64,000 bases of DNA from Paenibacillus solani (GCF_001277345.1 NZ_LIUT01000003.1:39382-103381), one strand, 5' to 3'. Counted from the first letter of the stretch, positions 35,846 to 45,572 are shown. The notes: generated by a model not told the origin, from the letters alone. Made by a program: numbers and translations.

Positions 35846-36238
35846 TTATCTGCGAAATATCGTAATTTTTCCATTTTTCATATTCTTTTTCATCCATTTC
35901 CACAGCAAGAGTCGATACAGCGGACGGGTCAATGGAAAAATGAGTGTAAATCCGATGATGTCCGTAACAAAACCGGGCAGAATGAGAAAGATTCCTCCCA
36001 AAAATATACATAGGCCATCGGCCATCGAAGGCCCTTGAACCATGCCAGAGTTCATTCTCCGTTTGGCATCCTCCATTGCTTTGCGGCCTTCAAACCTCAT
36101 CATCGCGACGCCCACCGCAGAAGTCAGCAACGTTAACAGAAATGTATTCATACCGCCTACGCGATCCGCAACGAATTGAAATCCTAATATTTCAATAGCA
36201 GGCACAAAAATAATCGCTGCCAGCAACCATTTGAACAT
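35846..36238 (-). CDS. fxsA: FxsA family membrane protein
   Basis: A 130-residue protein with membrane segments near 2-20, 26-45 and 76-100, and the FxsA pattern EILGFQFVADRVG...GVAMMRFEGRKAME. The C terminus is basic. In E. coli FxsA suppresses phage exclusion by F plasmids; the physiological role is unknown. It starts 4 bases after the stop of the upstream thioesterase gene, so the two are co-transcribed. Confidence 0.93.
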   Translation of the reverse strand: MFKWLLAAIIFVPAIEILGFQFVADRVGGMNTFLLTLLTSAVGVAMMRFEGRKAMEDAKRRMNSGMVQGPSMADGLCIFLGGIFLILPGFVTDIIGFTLIFPLTRPLYRLLLWKWMKKNMKNGKITIFRR

Positions 36239-36242
36239 GAAT

Positions 36243-36758
36243 CTACTCCTTCCTCCCTAAAAGGGTGTCCTTCAAAGCATGATACAGCTTAGGCGCACAT
36301 TTATCCAGTCGGGCCGGTTTCCACTCCTGATTCAACCATACATGGCGTGTCGAACCATTCGTTAGCAGAACACCGGGTAGATCAGCTTGGGAGGATTCTT
36401 CATTCAGTTCCAGACCAGCCTGTTCCTGTTCGCTAAGCAAACGTACCTCATACTCATAGTGTATTCGAAGGGGGGAGAAAGCAGTCATTCTCGTAAATAC
36501 TGTGACCAGATCATCATAACGGGCAGGTTGCCGATATTTGATATCCAAATCCACCACCGGAAGCAGGACGCCTTCCGCTTCCATGCCCCGGTAGGTAAAC
36601 CCCAGTTCCCGTATCATTTCGGTTCGGCCGATCTCAAACCAGTTTAAGTAGTTGGCATGATATACGACACCCATTTGATCGCTTTCCTGGTAACGAACCC
36701 GAAAGGAAGTCCGAAACCAGCGGCTTAGTGTTGATATGGATGGATCAGGCAACACCAT
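36243..36758 (-). CDS. YbgC-type acyl-CoA thioesterase (hotdog fold)
   Basis: A 171-residue hotdog-fold protein with the 4-hydroxybenzoyl-CoA thioesterase signature: RVRYQESDQMGVVYHANYLNWFEIGR, in which the Asp and the following Met/His region form the active site. The open frame extends 23 codons upstream, but that part is the pyk terminator; therefore the ATG at 36756-36758 (or the GTG just after it), behind GAGGGG, is chosen. The C terminus (about 115-171) is longer than in E. coli YbgC. It is co-transcribed with fxsA. Confidence 0.82.
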   Translation of the reverse strand: MVLPDPSISTLSRWFRTSFRVRYQESDQMGVVYHANYLNWFEIGRTEMIRELGFTYRGMEAEGVLLPVVDLDIKYRQPARYDDLVTVFTRMTAFSPLRIHYEYEVRLLSEQEQAGLELNEESSQADLPGVLLTNGSTRHVWLNQEWKPARLDKCAPKLYHALKDTLLGRKE

Positions 36759-36773
36759 CATCCCCTCATCTAT

Positions 36774-36812
36774 GCAAAAAGCAATGGCCGACAATCTCGT
36801 CCATTGCTTGGT
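36774..36812 (-). terminator. Terminator of pyk
   Basis: On the minus strand AAGCAATGG pairs with CCATTGCTT, followed by TTTTGC, 25 bases or so after the pyk stop at 36854. Confidence 0.75.
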
Positions 36813-36853
36813 TGCAGTTATATTCATAATCCAACGGATTCTTGACTCTTGTA

Positions 36854-38281
36854 TTATTGCTGCGCCGGAATATGATCCACTTTCAGCAAGTTAGTCGAAC
36901 CGGAACGGCCAAGCGGCACACCAGCAGTAATGACAACCAGGTCGCCTTCTTTGACGAGTCCCGATTTCACGCCGCCTTGCAGTGCATAGTCAAACATTTC
37001 ATCCGTAGAGGAAGCCTGTTCGCCTTTAACCGGCGTTACGCCCCAAGTCAGTGCCAAGCGTCTCATCGTTCTCTCCTGTGTCGTCACAGCAACGATAGGC
37101 GCCTCTGGACGGTATTTGGATACCATACGAGCGGTTTGGCCTGATTCTGTAGAGGAAATGATCGCTTTCGCACTCAGGTCAAGTGCCGAGATCGCTACAG
37201 ATTGGCTGATTGCTTCCGTTACGCTGGTTTCTTGAGCGATACGCTGTTTCAAGAACATTTCGCGATAGTTCAGCGCGGATTCCGCTTTCTCAGCAATACG
37301 GGACATCGTGAGCACGGATTCCACAGGGTATTTACCTGCAGCTGTTTCGCCGGACAGCATGATAGCGTCAGTTCCGTCAAAGATCGCATTCGCCACGTCA
37401 CTTGCTTCCGCACGGGTAGGACGAGGATTGCGCTGCATGGAATCGAGCATTTGTGTAGCCGTGATGACCGGTTTGCCAGCCACGTTACATTTTTCGATCA
37501 TGCGCTTTTGCACCAATGGAACTTCCTCAGCCGGAATCTCTACGCCGAGATCGCCACGGGCAACCATCAAGCCATCGGAAACTTCAAGGATTTCATCCAG
37601 GTTGTCAACGCCTTGTTGATTCTCGATTTTGGAGATAATTTGAATGTGCTCGCCGTTATGCTTTTTCAGCAATTCACGGATTTCAAGCACGTCACTTGCT
37701 TTACGAACGAAGGAAGCGGCAATAAAATCGATGCCTTGTTCGATTCCGAAAATGATATCGTTGGCGTCTTTTTCCGTGATTCCCGGAAGGGAAATCGCTA
37801 CACCCGGCACGTTCACACCTTTTTTGCTCTTAATCGTTCCGCCATTGACAATGCGGCATCTGATCTCAGTGCCTTGAATTTCTACAACGGTAAGACCAAT
37901 CAGACCATCATCAATCAAGATGGTGGATCCAACCACAACATCCTGCGGCAACTCTTTGTAAGTGACAGACAAACGATTCTTATCACCAAGGATTTCCTCG
38001 GTAGTAAGGGTGACATACTCATCTTGCACTAGCTCAATCGGTTCCACTTCAAGTTTACCGGTGCGGATTTCTGGACCCTTGGTATCAAGCAGGATCGCTA
38101 CCGTTTTGTTCAGCTCTTCGCAAGCTTGGCGGATGTTTTTGATCCGGTTGCCATGCTCTTCGAAATCGCCGTGGGAGAAGTTCAAGCGTGCCACGTTCAT
38201 GCCAGCCATGATGAGCTTCTTGGTGTTTTCCAACGATTCACTGGAAGGACCGATAGTACATACAATTTTAGTTTTGCGCAT
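36854..38281 (-). CDS. pyk: Pyruvate kinase
   Basis: A 475-residue pyruvate kinase with KIVCTIGPSS, MNVARLNFSHG, the catalytic-lysine region IISKIENQQG, and MVARGDLGVEIP. It transfers phosphate from phosphoenolpyruvate to ADP. It ends at the normal C domain and lacks the extra about 110-residue PEP-utiliser-like extension of Bacillus/Geobacillus pyruvate kinase. ACGGAGGA precedes the ATG. It has its own terminator and is separated from accA by another. Confidence 0.97.
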   Translation of the reverse strand: MRKTKIVCTIGPSSESLENTKKLIMAGMNVARLNFSHGDFEEHGNRIKNIRQACEELNKTVAILLDTKGPEIRTGKLEVEPIELVQDEYVTLTTEEILGDKNRLSVTYKELPQDVVVGSTILIDDGLIGLTVVEIQGTEIRCRIVNGGTIKSKKGVNVPGVAISLPGITEKDANDIIFGIEQGIDFIAASFVRKASDVLEIRELLKKHNGEHIQIISKIENQQGVDNLDEILEVSDGLMVARGDLGVEIPAEEVPLVQKRMIEKCNVAGKPVITATQMLDSMQRNPRPTRAEASDVANAIFDGTDAIMLSGETAAGKYPVESVLTMSRIAEKAESALNYREMFLKQRIAQETSVTEAISQSVAISALDLSAKAIISSTESGQTARMVSKYRPEAPIVAVTTQERTMRRLALTWGVTPVKGEQASSTDEMFDYALQGGVKSGLVKEGDLVVITAGVPLGRSGSTNLLKVDHIPAQQ

Positions 38282-38341
38282 TTGGGTTTCCTCCGTTTAT
38301 TAAAAGGTTCTCTATATCTCTCCAACAATTAAATCTACTAC

Positions 38342-38397
38342 AAAAAGTCTCATTTGTATAGGAATTTCGTCATCTTTCCTATACTCATCAGACTTTT
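38342..38397 (-). terminator. Terminator between accA and pyk
   Basis: On the minus strand AAAAGTCT..GTATAGGAA pairs with TTCCTATAC..AGACTTTTT, starting at the accA stop codon. It makes accDA and pyk separate units. Confidence 0.8.
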
Positions 38398-39379
38398 ACA
38401 GGGAAACGTCTTCCTGTTCTACCCTTGCAAAATCAAACTCCCCGATTTTGCGGAATTTACGGTACCGGTCTTCCTTCAGCTCACAAGCATCCATCAAAGA
38501 CAGCTCTTTCAGATGACGGATCAGTGCACTTGAAATCGCAGCGGCCGTCTCTTCGTAGCTGCGATGCGCTCCGCCCTTAGGCTCCGGTATGATCTCCTCG
38601 ATGACTTCCATTTCCAGCAAATCTTTAGCGGTGATCTTCATCGCTTCGGCAGCCTGGTCAGCTTTGGAAGCATCCTTCCATAGAATGGAAGCAGCACCGT
38701 TAGGAGAAATGGCGGAATAGATAGCATGCTCAAGCATAAGCACTCGATTGCCTACAGCCATCGCAAGAGCACCGCCGCTTCCACCTTCGCCTATGACCAC
38801 ACAAACAACGGGCACTCCAAGAGAAGACATCTCCCGCAAATTACGGGCGATTGCCTCGGACTGACCTCTTTCTTCAGCTGTATTACCCGGATAGGCGCCC
38901 TTTGTATCAATAAAGGTAATAATCGGGCGGTTGAATTTATTCGCCTGCTGCATGAGCCGGAGTGCTTTACGGAAGCCTTCCGGATGAGCGCTTCCGAAGA
39001 AACGGGCGATATTATCCTTCGTATCTTTCCCGCGCTGCTGTCCGAGCACTGTCACGGGAACACCATCAAGCTTAGCCAAACCGCCGACAACAGCAAGATC
39101 GTCCCCGTAGAGACGATCTCCATGCAGCTCGATGAAATCCGTAAAGATCAACTGGATCAGATCAAGCGAAGTCGGTCGCTGTTGATGACGGGCCAGATGC
39201 ATTTTCTGGGAAGGTGAAATCGAAGAGTAGATTTCTTCTTCCAAACGACTATATCGTTCTTCAAGGCGGGCGATTTCATCCGTAAAATCAATCCCTTTTT
39301 CCTCTCCGAATTGTTTCAGTTCTTCAATCTTCTTGCGCATTTCGGCAAGTGGCTTTTCAAATGGCAATTCGCCTGACAT
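38396..39379 (-). CDS. accA: Acetyl-CoA carboxylase carboxyltransferase subunit alpha
   Basis: A 327-residue subunit with crotonase-like fold. Motifs include RPTSLDLIQLIFTDFIELHGDR, TFIDTKGAYPGNTAEERGQSEAIA, and GEGGSGGALAMAVGNRVLMLEHA. With AccD it transfers carboxyl from biotin to acetyl-CoA, making malonyl-CoA. Its ATG overlaps the accD stop by one base, so the subunits are made in step. Confidence 0.97.
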   Translation of the reverse strand: MSGELPFEKPLAEMRKKIEELKQFGEEKGIDFTDEIARLEERYSRLEEEIYSSISPSQKMHLARHQQRPTSLDLIQLIFTDFIELHGDRLYGDDLAVVGGLAKLDGVPVTVLGQQRGKDTKDNIARFFGSAHPEGFRKALRLMQQANKFNRPIITFIDTKGAYPGNTAEERGQSEAIARNLREMSSLGVPVVCVVIGEGGSGGALAMAVGNRVLMLEHAIYSAISPNGAASILWKDASKADQAAEAMKITAKDLLEMEVIEEIIPEPKGGAHRSYEETAAAISSALIRHLKELSLMDACELKEDRYRKFRKIGEFDFARVEQEDVSL

Positions 39380-40272
39380 TAGAATCCCCCTTTCACGGTA
39401 TGCATCTCCAGCAGCTTACCTAGCATGGAGCGCATATCTTTCCGATGAACAACCATGTCAAGCTGGCCATGAGCCAGATTGAACTCTGCTGTCTGGAAAT
39501 CGTCAGGAAGCTTCTGGCGAATCGTCTGTTCAATCACGATCCGGCCCGCAAAGCCAAAGACGGCTCCCGGCTCGGCGATATTGATGTCGCCTAGAGTCGC
39601 AAAACTGGCAGAAACCCCGCCTGTTGTCGGATCCGTGATCACAGATATATAGAGCCCGCCAAGTTCGTTGAACCGGGACAAGGCTGCACTTGTTTTGGCC
39701 ATCTGCATCAAACTAAGTATGCTCTCCTGCATTCGTGCACCGCCCGAAGTGGAGAAAATAATAAGTGGTAAACGCTTGTCCGTTGCAAACTCAATCGCTC
39801 GGGTGATCTTCTCCCCAACGACGGAGCCCATGCTTCCCGTGAAAAAATCGAAACTCATGACAGCTACGACTACGGGCTGTCCTTGAATGGAGCCTTGTCC
39901 CGTAATTACGGCATCATGAAGACCCGACTTCATCTTTTGCTGCTCAAGCTTGGCTGCATATCCCGGAAACTTCAGCGGATCCACCGAGATCATTTCTGCA
40001 TCGAACTCTTCGAAGCCTGTCTCATCCAGCGTCATGGAAATCCGCTCTACCGCGTTCAAGCGCATATGATGACCACATTCCTGGCAGACCTTCAGGTTCT
40101 TCTCAAGCTCTTTACTGTATTGAATAGTGCCACATTTGGCACACTTGTTCATCAGACCCTCCGGAATTTCCCGTTTCGGGCGTTCACCTTCCTGAGGCTG
40201 CCCTGTTGTCCCATATCGTTCCGATGGGATCGTTGCGTATTTCCTTTTTTTCTGAAACAAGTCTTTAAACAC
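39379..40272 (-). CDS. accD: Acetyl-CoA carboxylase carboxyltransferase subunit beta
   Basis: A 297-residue subunit with the N-terminal zinc ribbon (CAKCG...VCQECG at about 44-66) and the carboxyltransferase core (PLIIFSTSGGARMQESILSL; DPTTGGVSASFA). The start is a GTG (40270-40272) after GGAGAGGTG. It is translationally coupled to accA. Confidence 0.96.
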   Translation of the reverse strand: MFKDLFQKKRKYATIPSERYGTTGQPQEGERPKREIPEGLMNKCAKCGTIQYSKELEKNLKVCQECGHHMRLNAVERISMTLDETGFEEFDAEMISVDPLKFPGYAAKLEQQKMKSGLHDAVITGQGSIQGQPVVVAVMSFDFFTGSMGSVVGEKITRAIEFATDKRLPLIIFSTSGGARMQESILSLMQMAKTSAALSRFNELGGLYISVITDPTTGGVSASFATLGDINIAEPGAVFGFAGRIVIEQTIRQKLPDDFQTAEFNLAHGQLDMVVHRKDMRSMLGKLLEMHTVKGGF

Positions 40273-40362
40273 AACTACACCTCTCCAGCCGTAAATTTGA
40301 ATGGCCGCCGCAATAACATATCGCCGATCCGTACACTTCTTCGCTATGTAACCCAGATAAAA

Positions 40363-40551
40363 CTAGGGATGCAAGATCGAATTCAATACTTCCTGTACTT
40401 CCTCAAGCTCTCCGGAGGGTACCAAAATCTCAAACTGTTGTTTGGAAAGATTCACAGGACGGCTTTGAACCAAAAAACCTTCTTCCGTTAGCCTGGTCTT
40501 GATCATTTCCGCCACCTTTGCAGTTGGCGCAATATAGATTACCGTCCACAT
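40363..40551 (-). CDS. DUF2007-type small protein
   Basis: A 62-residue protein (WTVIYIAPTAKVAEMIKTRL; FEILVPSGELEEVQEVLN) with the ferredoxin-like beta-alpha-beta-beta-alpha-beta pattern of DUF2007, sometimes annotated as putative signal-transducing protein. Its function is not known. It is preceded by GGGGGAT and lies about 90 bases upstream of accD on the same strand. Confidence 0.8.
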   Translation of the reverse strand: MWTVIYIAPTAKVAEMIKTRLTEEGFLVQSRPVNLSKQQFEILVPSGELEEVQEVLNSILHP

Positions 40552-40706
40552 GCCTTTCAGATCCCCCTAATCTCGTCCCACAGGCATTTCCTGAGCCGAT
40601 ATAATGGATAATGATATCATACTTCAGTTTTTACCTCAACAAAGAGACAGGGGGCTGAAAACCATTTATATACCCTTATACAGCGATTCGACACGCCTCG
40701 TGCAAA

Positions 40707-41201
40707 TCAGTCAGATCCCGCAGCATACTGGGCCGCATCGGGACTGCGATGTGCGATCCGCGATGAAGCCGCAGCGGCGATGCCTGCAACGAGATCATCC
40801 AGAAACACATGAATCCGGTCTGACTGTTCATTCAATATCTCAATCACACCTATTTTCTCTTTATCCAGATAGCCAAAGCTGGTCAGTCCGATCATACCGT
40901 ATATGCTCGTAACACCCAGCGCCATCGTTTCATCCACTCCGTAAAGCGGTTCGTCATTCTCCAATATGGACTGCAGCGGCTCAGGCAGCAGCTTTTTCTC
41001 GGCCAGCTCATCCAGTGCAATGCCCGTGAACAGCGTATACTGCACCTCTCGCTTGCCGAGTACGGCCCGGACGCTTTCTTCACACTGCTGAATGGTTAGC
41101 TTGGGATGATAGCGCTGCTGAAGCTTAAATACGATATCCGCGATGGAGTCTACACTGACTCCTCTGCGGCTAAGCATGCTTTCTGCCAAGTCCGTTGACA
41201 T
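40707..41201 (-). CDS. Phosphatidylglycerophosphatase A-like protein (YutG family)
   Basis: A 164-residue PgpA-domain protein. The typical motifs are the N-terminal helix RGVSVDSIADIVFKLQ, LYGVDETMALGVTSIYG and FLDDLVAGI, the last supplying metal-binding acids. Unlike E. coli PgpA it has no obvious membrane spans, as in Bacillus YutG. It would dephosphorylate phosphatidylglycerophosphate. GGAGGG precedes a GTG (41204) and an ATG (41201); either could start. Confidence 0.85.
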   Translation of the reverse strand: MSTDLAESMLSRRGVSVDSIADIVFKLQQRYHPKLTIQQCEESVRAVLGKREVQYTLFTGIALDELAEKKLLPEPLQSILENDEPLYGVDETMALGVTSIYGMIGLTSFGYLDKEKIGVIEILNEQSDRIHVFLDDLVAGIAAAASSRIAHRSPDAAQYAAGSD

Positions 41202-41347
41202 CACAAATCCCTCCCGCGTCTTTGGCCGTTACTCTCCAGTTGCTGCTGTTATGAAGAGCTGTAATTTGAACAAAATACTCGGCCAACATTACCTGTAGTG
41301 TCCTAATTGTATGCGGGAGGGATGAAAAACGTTCTTAAATCTTCATA

Positions 41348-44300
41348 TCATTTCACTTTAACCGTGTCTTTACCTAGCATGCTCTCAATTTCGGCAAATA
41401 GGTCCTGTGAAGGCTTGATCCGGTAAGCATCACTCAGCGCGAGCACCTTCTGGCTTCGCTCATAGAACAACACCGTTGCCATGGAGCCCGGATGCTGCTG
41501 CAGAAGCTCCTTCAGCTTCACGAGCAGCTCCGATCGCTCCGCATCAGCCGTTATTTTTACAAATACCCGCTGTTCAGTCTTAGCATTCGGTATCCCTCCG
41601 TGCGATTCCTTCTTGGATGGCTCATGTAACCCCGTTGTTTCCATTCGGCCAGGCTGCAGAACCTGATCTTGGGGAGCCGTGACGGACGATGGTTTGCCTG
41701 ACAAAACTGCCTGTGCTCCGGTTCCGCTTGGTTTTCCGTTCCTGCCTGCTCCCTCGTTTCTCCCTCTGCTGCCTGAAGTTCCCCGGACTTTACTGCGCTG
41801 GATCAGTTGACCCAAAGTTTGCGCCTCGAGCGGCGCGACTTCTTCGGCCAGCAGCTTAAAGCCTTCGTCCTGCAGCTGGACCTTCGCCCGTATCGCGAGC
41901 AGCGCGCCTTTTTCGATCAGATGCGAGCTTCGCTTCCACACTTCCGGAAAGAGGACCACCTCACAGCGTTCGATCTGGTCCTCGCATTCCATGAAAGCCA
42001 TTGCCTTCCCCTGTTTCGTCGTTATCGTCTTGAGCGTTACCACCATACCTGCGACCGTAGCCATCGAATCATCGGCCGCATCATGCAGATCCATTAACCG
42101 ATCCGCTCCTAATTCCGTTAGCGTATCCTCAAATCCATCCAGCGGATGTCCGGATAAATACATGCCCAGCAGCTCACGTTCGAATTCCAGCTGCTGACTT
42201 GCGGTATACGGCGGGATGTCAGGATATTCAATATCCCAATTCGTGGTTTCCACAAAGTCAAAAAGCTGAATCTGGAGATCGTCCCGCTCCTTCCTCCATT
42301 TCACGGCTGCGTCGACCGTCTCGTCAAGCATAGCAACCAGCTGCGAACGATGGCCTTGCAGGGAGTCAAAGGCCCCCGCCTGAATCAGCGACTCGATCAC
42401 ACGCTTATTGCATACACGCAGATCGACTCGGCGGCAAAAATCAAGCAGACTTTCAAACGGTTTCTCCTGTCGTATTTCGACGATATTCTCCACTGCTTGC
42501 GTACCCACATTCTTAATGGCTGCGAGCCCGAAGCGGATCGCACCGCCGGCCTGAGAACTGGCCTGTTCTTCACTGCCCTCGGCAGCAAAGCGACTCATGA
42601 CCGGCGTGAAATACGTTCCGCTTTCGTTGACATCAGGCGGCATCACCTCGATGTCAATGCGCCGCGCCTCCAGCACGTATTCAGCTACCTTCCGATGACT
42701 GCCCATCACGGCTGTCAGCATGGAAGCCATAAACGGAACCGGATAGTGCGCCTTAAGATAAGCTGTTTGGAAGGCCAGCACACCGTAGGCGGCAGCATGA
42801 GCTCGAGGGAAGCCATAATTCGCAAACCGGACGATCATATCGTACACGCGATTGGCCTCATCCTCGGTATAGCCCAGCTTCAGGCTGCCCGAAACAAAAT
42901 GACTCCGCTCATGGTCGAGCACTTCGCGTTTCTTCTTTGATACCGCTCTGCGCAGCAAATCCGCTTCCCCCAGAGAGAAGCCCGCCATCCTGGAGGCGAT
43001 CTGCATAATTTGCTCCTGGTAGACAATAATGCCATACGTATCGCCCAGGATCGGGATCAAGTCCGGATGAGGATATTCCGGCTCGATCTGGCCGTGCTTG
43101 GCCTGAATGAACTTCGGAATAAACTCCATCGGGCCTGGGCGGTACAGAGCATTCACGGAGACGATATCCTCGAACACTGAAGGTTTCAGATCCTTCAGCA
43201 CCCGCCGTATACCAGCGGATTCGAGCTGAAATACGCCCGTGGTCTCCCCACGACTCAGCATTTCATAGGTCGCTTGATCGTCATCTGGCACTTGTTCAAA
43301 ATCTAGCTCTCTGCCAGTCAATTCTTGTATCCATCTGAGCGTACGCTCGATAATCGACAATGTTCGCAGGCCCAAAAAATCCATCTTGAGGAGCCCCACG
43401 CTCTCCAGATTCTCCATAGAATACTGCGTAAGTGCCGTCTTCTCGCTGCCTTCCTGCAGCGGCACCGCATCCGTCAATGGCTCCCTGGAAATGACGATAC
43501 CCGCCGCATGCGTTGAAGCATGGCGGGGCATGCCCTCGACCTTCATCGCCATGTCAATCAGCTCGCGTACCTTCGGCTTCGCTTCATACTGCTCCTTCAG
43601 CTGCGGACTCTGCTCCATTGCTCTCTCAATGCTGATGCCCAGATGGTTCGGGATCAGCTTAGCTGCCTTGTCCACATCTCCGAACGGCACATTCAGCGCA
43701 CGTCCGACGTCACGGACTGCTGCCCTTGCCGCCATCGTACCGAACGTTATGATCTGGGCCACATGCCCTTTGCCATATTTATCCACGACGTAATCAATGA
43801 CCTCATCCCGGCGTTCGTCGCTGAAATCGATATCGATATCCGGCATCGTAATCCGTTCCGGGTTAAGGAAACGTTCGAACAACAGCTTATATTTCATCGG
43901 ATCCACATTCGTAATCTGAAGCGTGTAAGCAACAAGGCTGCCTGCCGATGAACCCCGGCCGGGTCCAACGGCGATGCCTTGGCGGTGGGCATAGGCGATA
44001 AAATCCCATACGATGAGAAAATAATCGCTGAAACCCATATTCTCGATGACGCCTAGCTCATAATCGAGACGCTGCTCCAGCTCGCTTCGCTGTGCCTCAT
44101 CCTGCCACCGCACCGTACTACCATAACGTTCCTGCAGTCCGTTCAAACAGAGATCCCGCAAATATTCCGCAGCATCCTTCCCTTCCGGGAGCGAGCGGTA
44201 TTCCGGCAAAATGGATTTGCCAAATTCCAGTTCCAAATTACACTGGTCTGCAATCTTAGCCGTATTCAATATAGCTTCAGGCACGTGGGGATACAGGCGC

Positions 44301-45052
44301 TCCATTTCACTGCCGCTCTTCAGATAGAGCTGGTTCGTCTGGATCTGCAGCCTGTCTTCGTCTTCCACCGTCTTTCCCGTTCCGATACAGATCAGAACGT
44401 CCTGTACCTCGGCATCGTTCTCGGTCAGATAATGAACATCATTGGTGGCTACTAACGGTATGCCCGTATCGCGGCTAAGCTGGATCAACTGGGGATTCAC
44501 ACGCTTCTGCTCTGGAATGCCGTGATCCTGCAGTTCCAAGTAATAATCATCTCCAAATATGGCCTGGTAACGAAGCGCTGCTGCTTTCGCCTCCGCTTCG
44601 CGTCCATGCATCAAATGCTGGGGAACCTCTCCGCCTAAGCAAGCGCTGAGGCATATGATTCCTTCATGATGGGCGGCAAGCGACTCCATATCAATTCGAG
44701 GTCTGTAATGATACCCCTCCAGATGCCCGATCGAGCACAGCTTCATCAAATTTCGATAACCGGTCTCATTCTTGGCAAGCAAAATCAGATGATAGATCGG
44801 CTGGTCTTTACGGCTTCCCCGCTCCTTGCGGGAGCCTGCCGTGATATAAGCTTCACATCCGATAATCGGCTTGATGCCTTGCGCTACACATGCTTTGTAA
44901 AATGGAATAGCACCATACATCACACCATGATCCGTGAGCGCCAGCGATTTCATGCCGAGCGCGGCCGCTTCCCGCACCAGGTCACCGATACGTGCCGCTC
45001 CATCAAGCAAACTGTATTCACTATGCACGTGCAAATGCACGAAAGAGCTCAT
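41348..45052 (-). CDS. dnaE: DNA polymerase III subunit alpha (DnaE)
   Basis: A 1,234-residue C-family polymerase. Order: PHP domain (1-270, FVHLHVHSEYSLLDGA), palm with catalytic Asp motif PDIDIDFSDERRDEVI, fingers (GPGRGSSAGSLVAY; PGPMEFIP), helix-hairpin-helix, and OB fold (about 980-1060). A polar Gly/Ser/Arg-rich linker (about 1085-1160) precedes a C-terminal about 70-residue domain; this makes it longer than B. subtilis DnaE (about 1,115). The ATG at 45050-45052 follows AAAGGAAGG; an open extension of 13 codons has no such site. It makes DNA with PolC in Gram-positives. Confidence 0.97.
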   Translation of the reverse strand: MSSFVHLHVHSEYSLLDGAARIGDLVREAAALGMKSLALTDHGVMYGAIPFYKACVAQGIKPIIGCEAYITAGSRKERGSRKDQPIYHLILLAKNETGYRNLMKLCSIGHLEGYHYRPRIDMESLAAHHEGIICLSACLGGEVPQHLMHGREAEAKAAALRYQAIFGDDYYLELQDHGIPEQKRVNPQLIQLSRDTGIPLVATNDVHYLTENDAEVQDVLICIGTGKTVEDEDRLQIQTNQLYLKSGSEMERLYPHVPEAILNTAKIADQCNLELEFGKSILPEYRSLPEGKDAAEYLRDLCLNGLQERYGSTVRWQDEAQRSELEQRLDYELGVIENMGFSDYFLIVWDFIAYAHRQGIAVGPGRGSSAGSLVAYTLQITNVDPMKYKLLFERFLNPERITMPDIDIDFSDERRDEVIDYVVDKYGKGHVAQIITFGTMAARAAVRDVGRALNVPFGDVDKAAKLIPNHLGISIERAMEQSPQLKEQYEAKPKVRELIDMAMKVEGMPRHASTHAAGIVISREPLTDAVPLQEGSEKTALTQYSMENLESVGLLKMDFLGLRTLSIIERTLRWIQELTGRELDFEQVPDDDQATYEMLSRGETTGVFQLESAGIRRVLKDLKPSVFEDIVSVNALYRPGPMEFIPKFIQAKHGQIEPEYPHPDLIPILGDTYGIIVYQEQIMQIASRMAGFSLGEADLLRRAVSKKKREVLDHERSHFVSGSLKLGYTEDEANRVYDMIVRFANYGFPRAHAAAYGVLAFQTAYLKAHYPVPFMASMLTAVMGSHRKVAEYVLEARRIDIEVMPPDVNESGTYFTPVMSRFAAEGSEEQASSQAGGAIRFGLAAIKNVGTQAVENIVEIRQEKPFESLLDFCRRVDLRVCNKRVIESLIQAGAFDSLQGHRSQLVAMLDETVDAAVKWRKERDDLQIQLFDFVETTNWDIEYPDIPPYTASQQLEFERELLGMYLSGHPLDGFEDTLTELGADRLMDLHDAADDSMATVAGMVVTLKTITTKQGKAMAFMECEDQIERCEVVLFPEVWKRSSHLIEKGALLAIRAKVQLQDEGFKLLAEEVAPLEAQTLGQLIQRSKVRGTSGSRGRNEGAGRNGKPSGTGAQAVLSGKPSSVTAPQDQVLQPGRMETTGLHEPSKKESHGGIPNAKTEQRVFVKITADAERSELLVKLKELLQQHPGSMATVLFYERSQKVLALSDAYRIKPSQDLFAEIESMLGKDTVKVK

Positions 45053-45242
45053 CGTAACGCCTTCCTTTCGCAGGTACATGTATATTTTCAAGATATTTCA
45101 AAAATATCTTCATAGCTCTAAAAGTCTATATACCATTTTATCATAATCCTGATAGGACCGCCCATAGAATGAAACAAGGGAGAATGTGGACAGGCGAAAA
45201 GCCATGCACACCCCCACTGTCAGAAGAGAGGAGACAAAATGC

Positions 45243-45569
45243 ATGAGCGTTTTTTTATCAAAAGCAATCCTGGACTTTTTTATAGCCTTCGGCATCGTGC
45301 TTGGAGGGGCCATGGTAGGGGGGGTAGGCGCTGTGCTGTCCCTGCAGCCCCCCGCACTAACCATGATTGAAGTGGCTGATCGAATTAAAATCTGGGCGCT
45401 TGCGGCTGCTATTGGAGGCACGATTGATCCGATGCGGGTTATTGAGAGCAATGTAGTAGTAGGCAATTTATCTCCTGCCATCAAGCAGGTTTTATATTTA
45501 GGCTTTGCATTTCTTGGAGCACATATGGGCAGCGAGCTGGTCAAATGGGTGTGCAACGGGAGGAGCTGA
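45243..45569 (+). CDS. ytrH: Sporulation membrane protein YtrH
   Basis: A 108-residue protein with three hydrophobic segments (about 5-33, 50-65, 77-100) matching YtrH, a sigma-E-dependent B. subtilis sporulation protein found beside dnaE. The ATG at 45243 follows GAGAGGAG. It ends 3 bases before ytrI and is transcribed away from dnaE. Confidence 0.92.
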   Translation: MSVFLSKAILDFFIAFGIVLGGAMVGGVGAVLSLQPPALTMIEVADRIKIWALAAAIGGTIDPMRVIESNVVVGNLSPAIKQVLYLGFAFLGAHMGSELVKWVCNGRS

Positions 45570-45572
45570 GCG

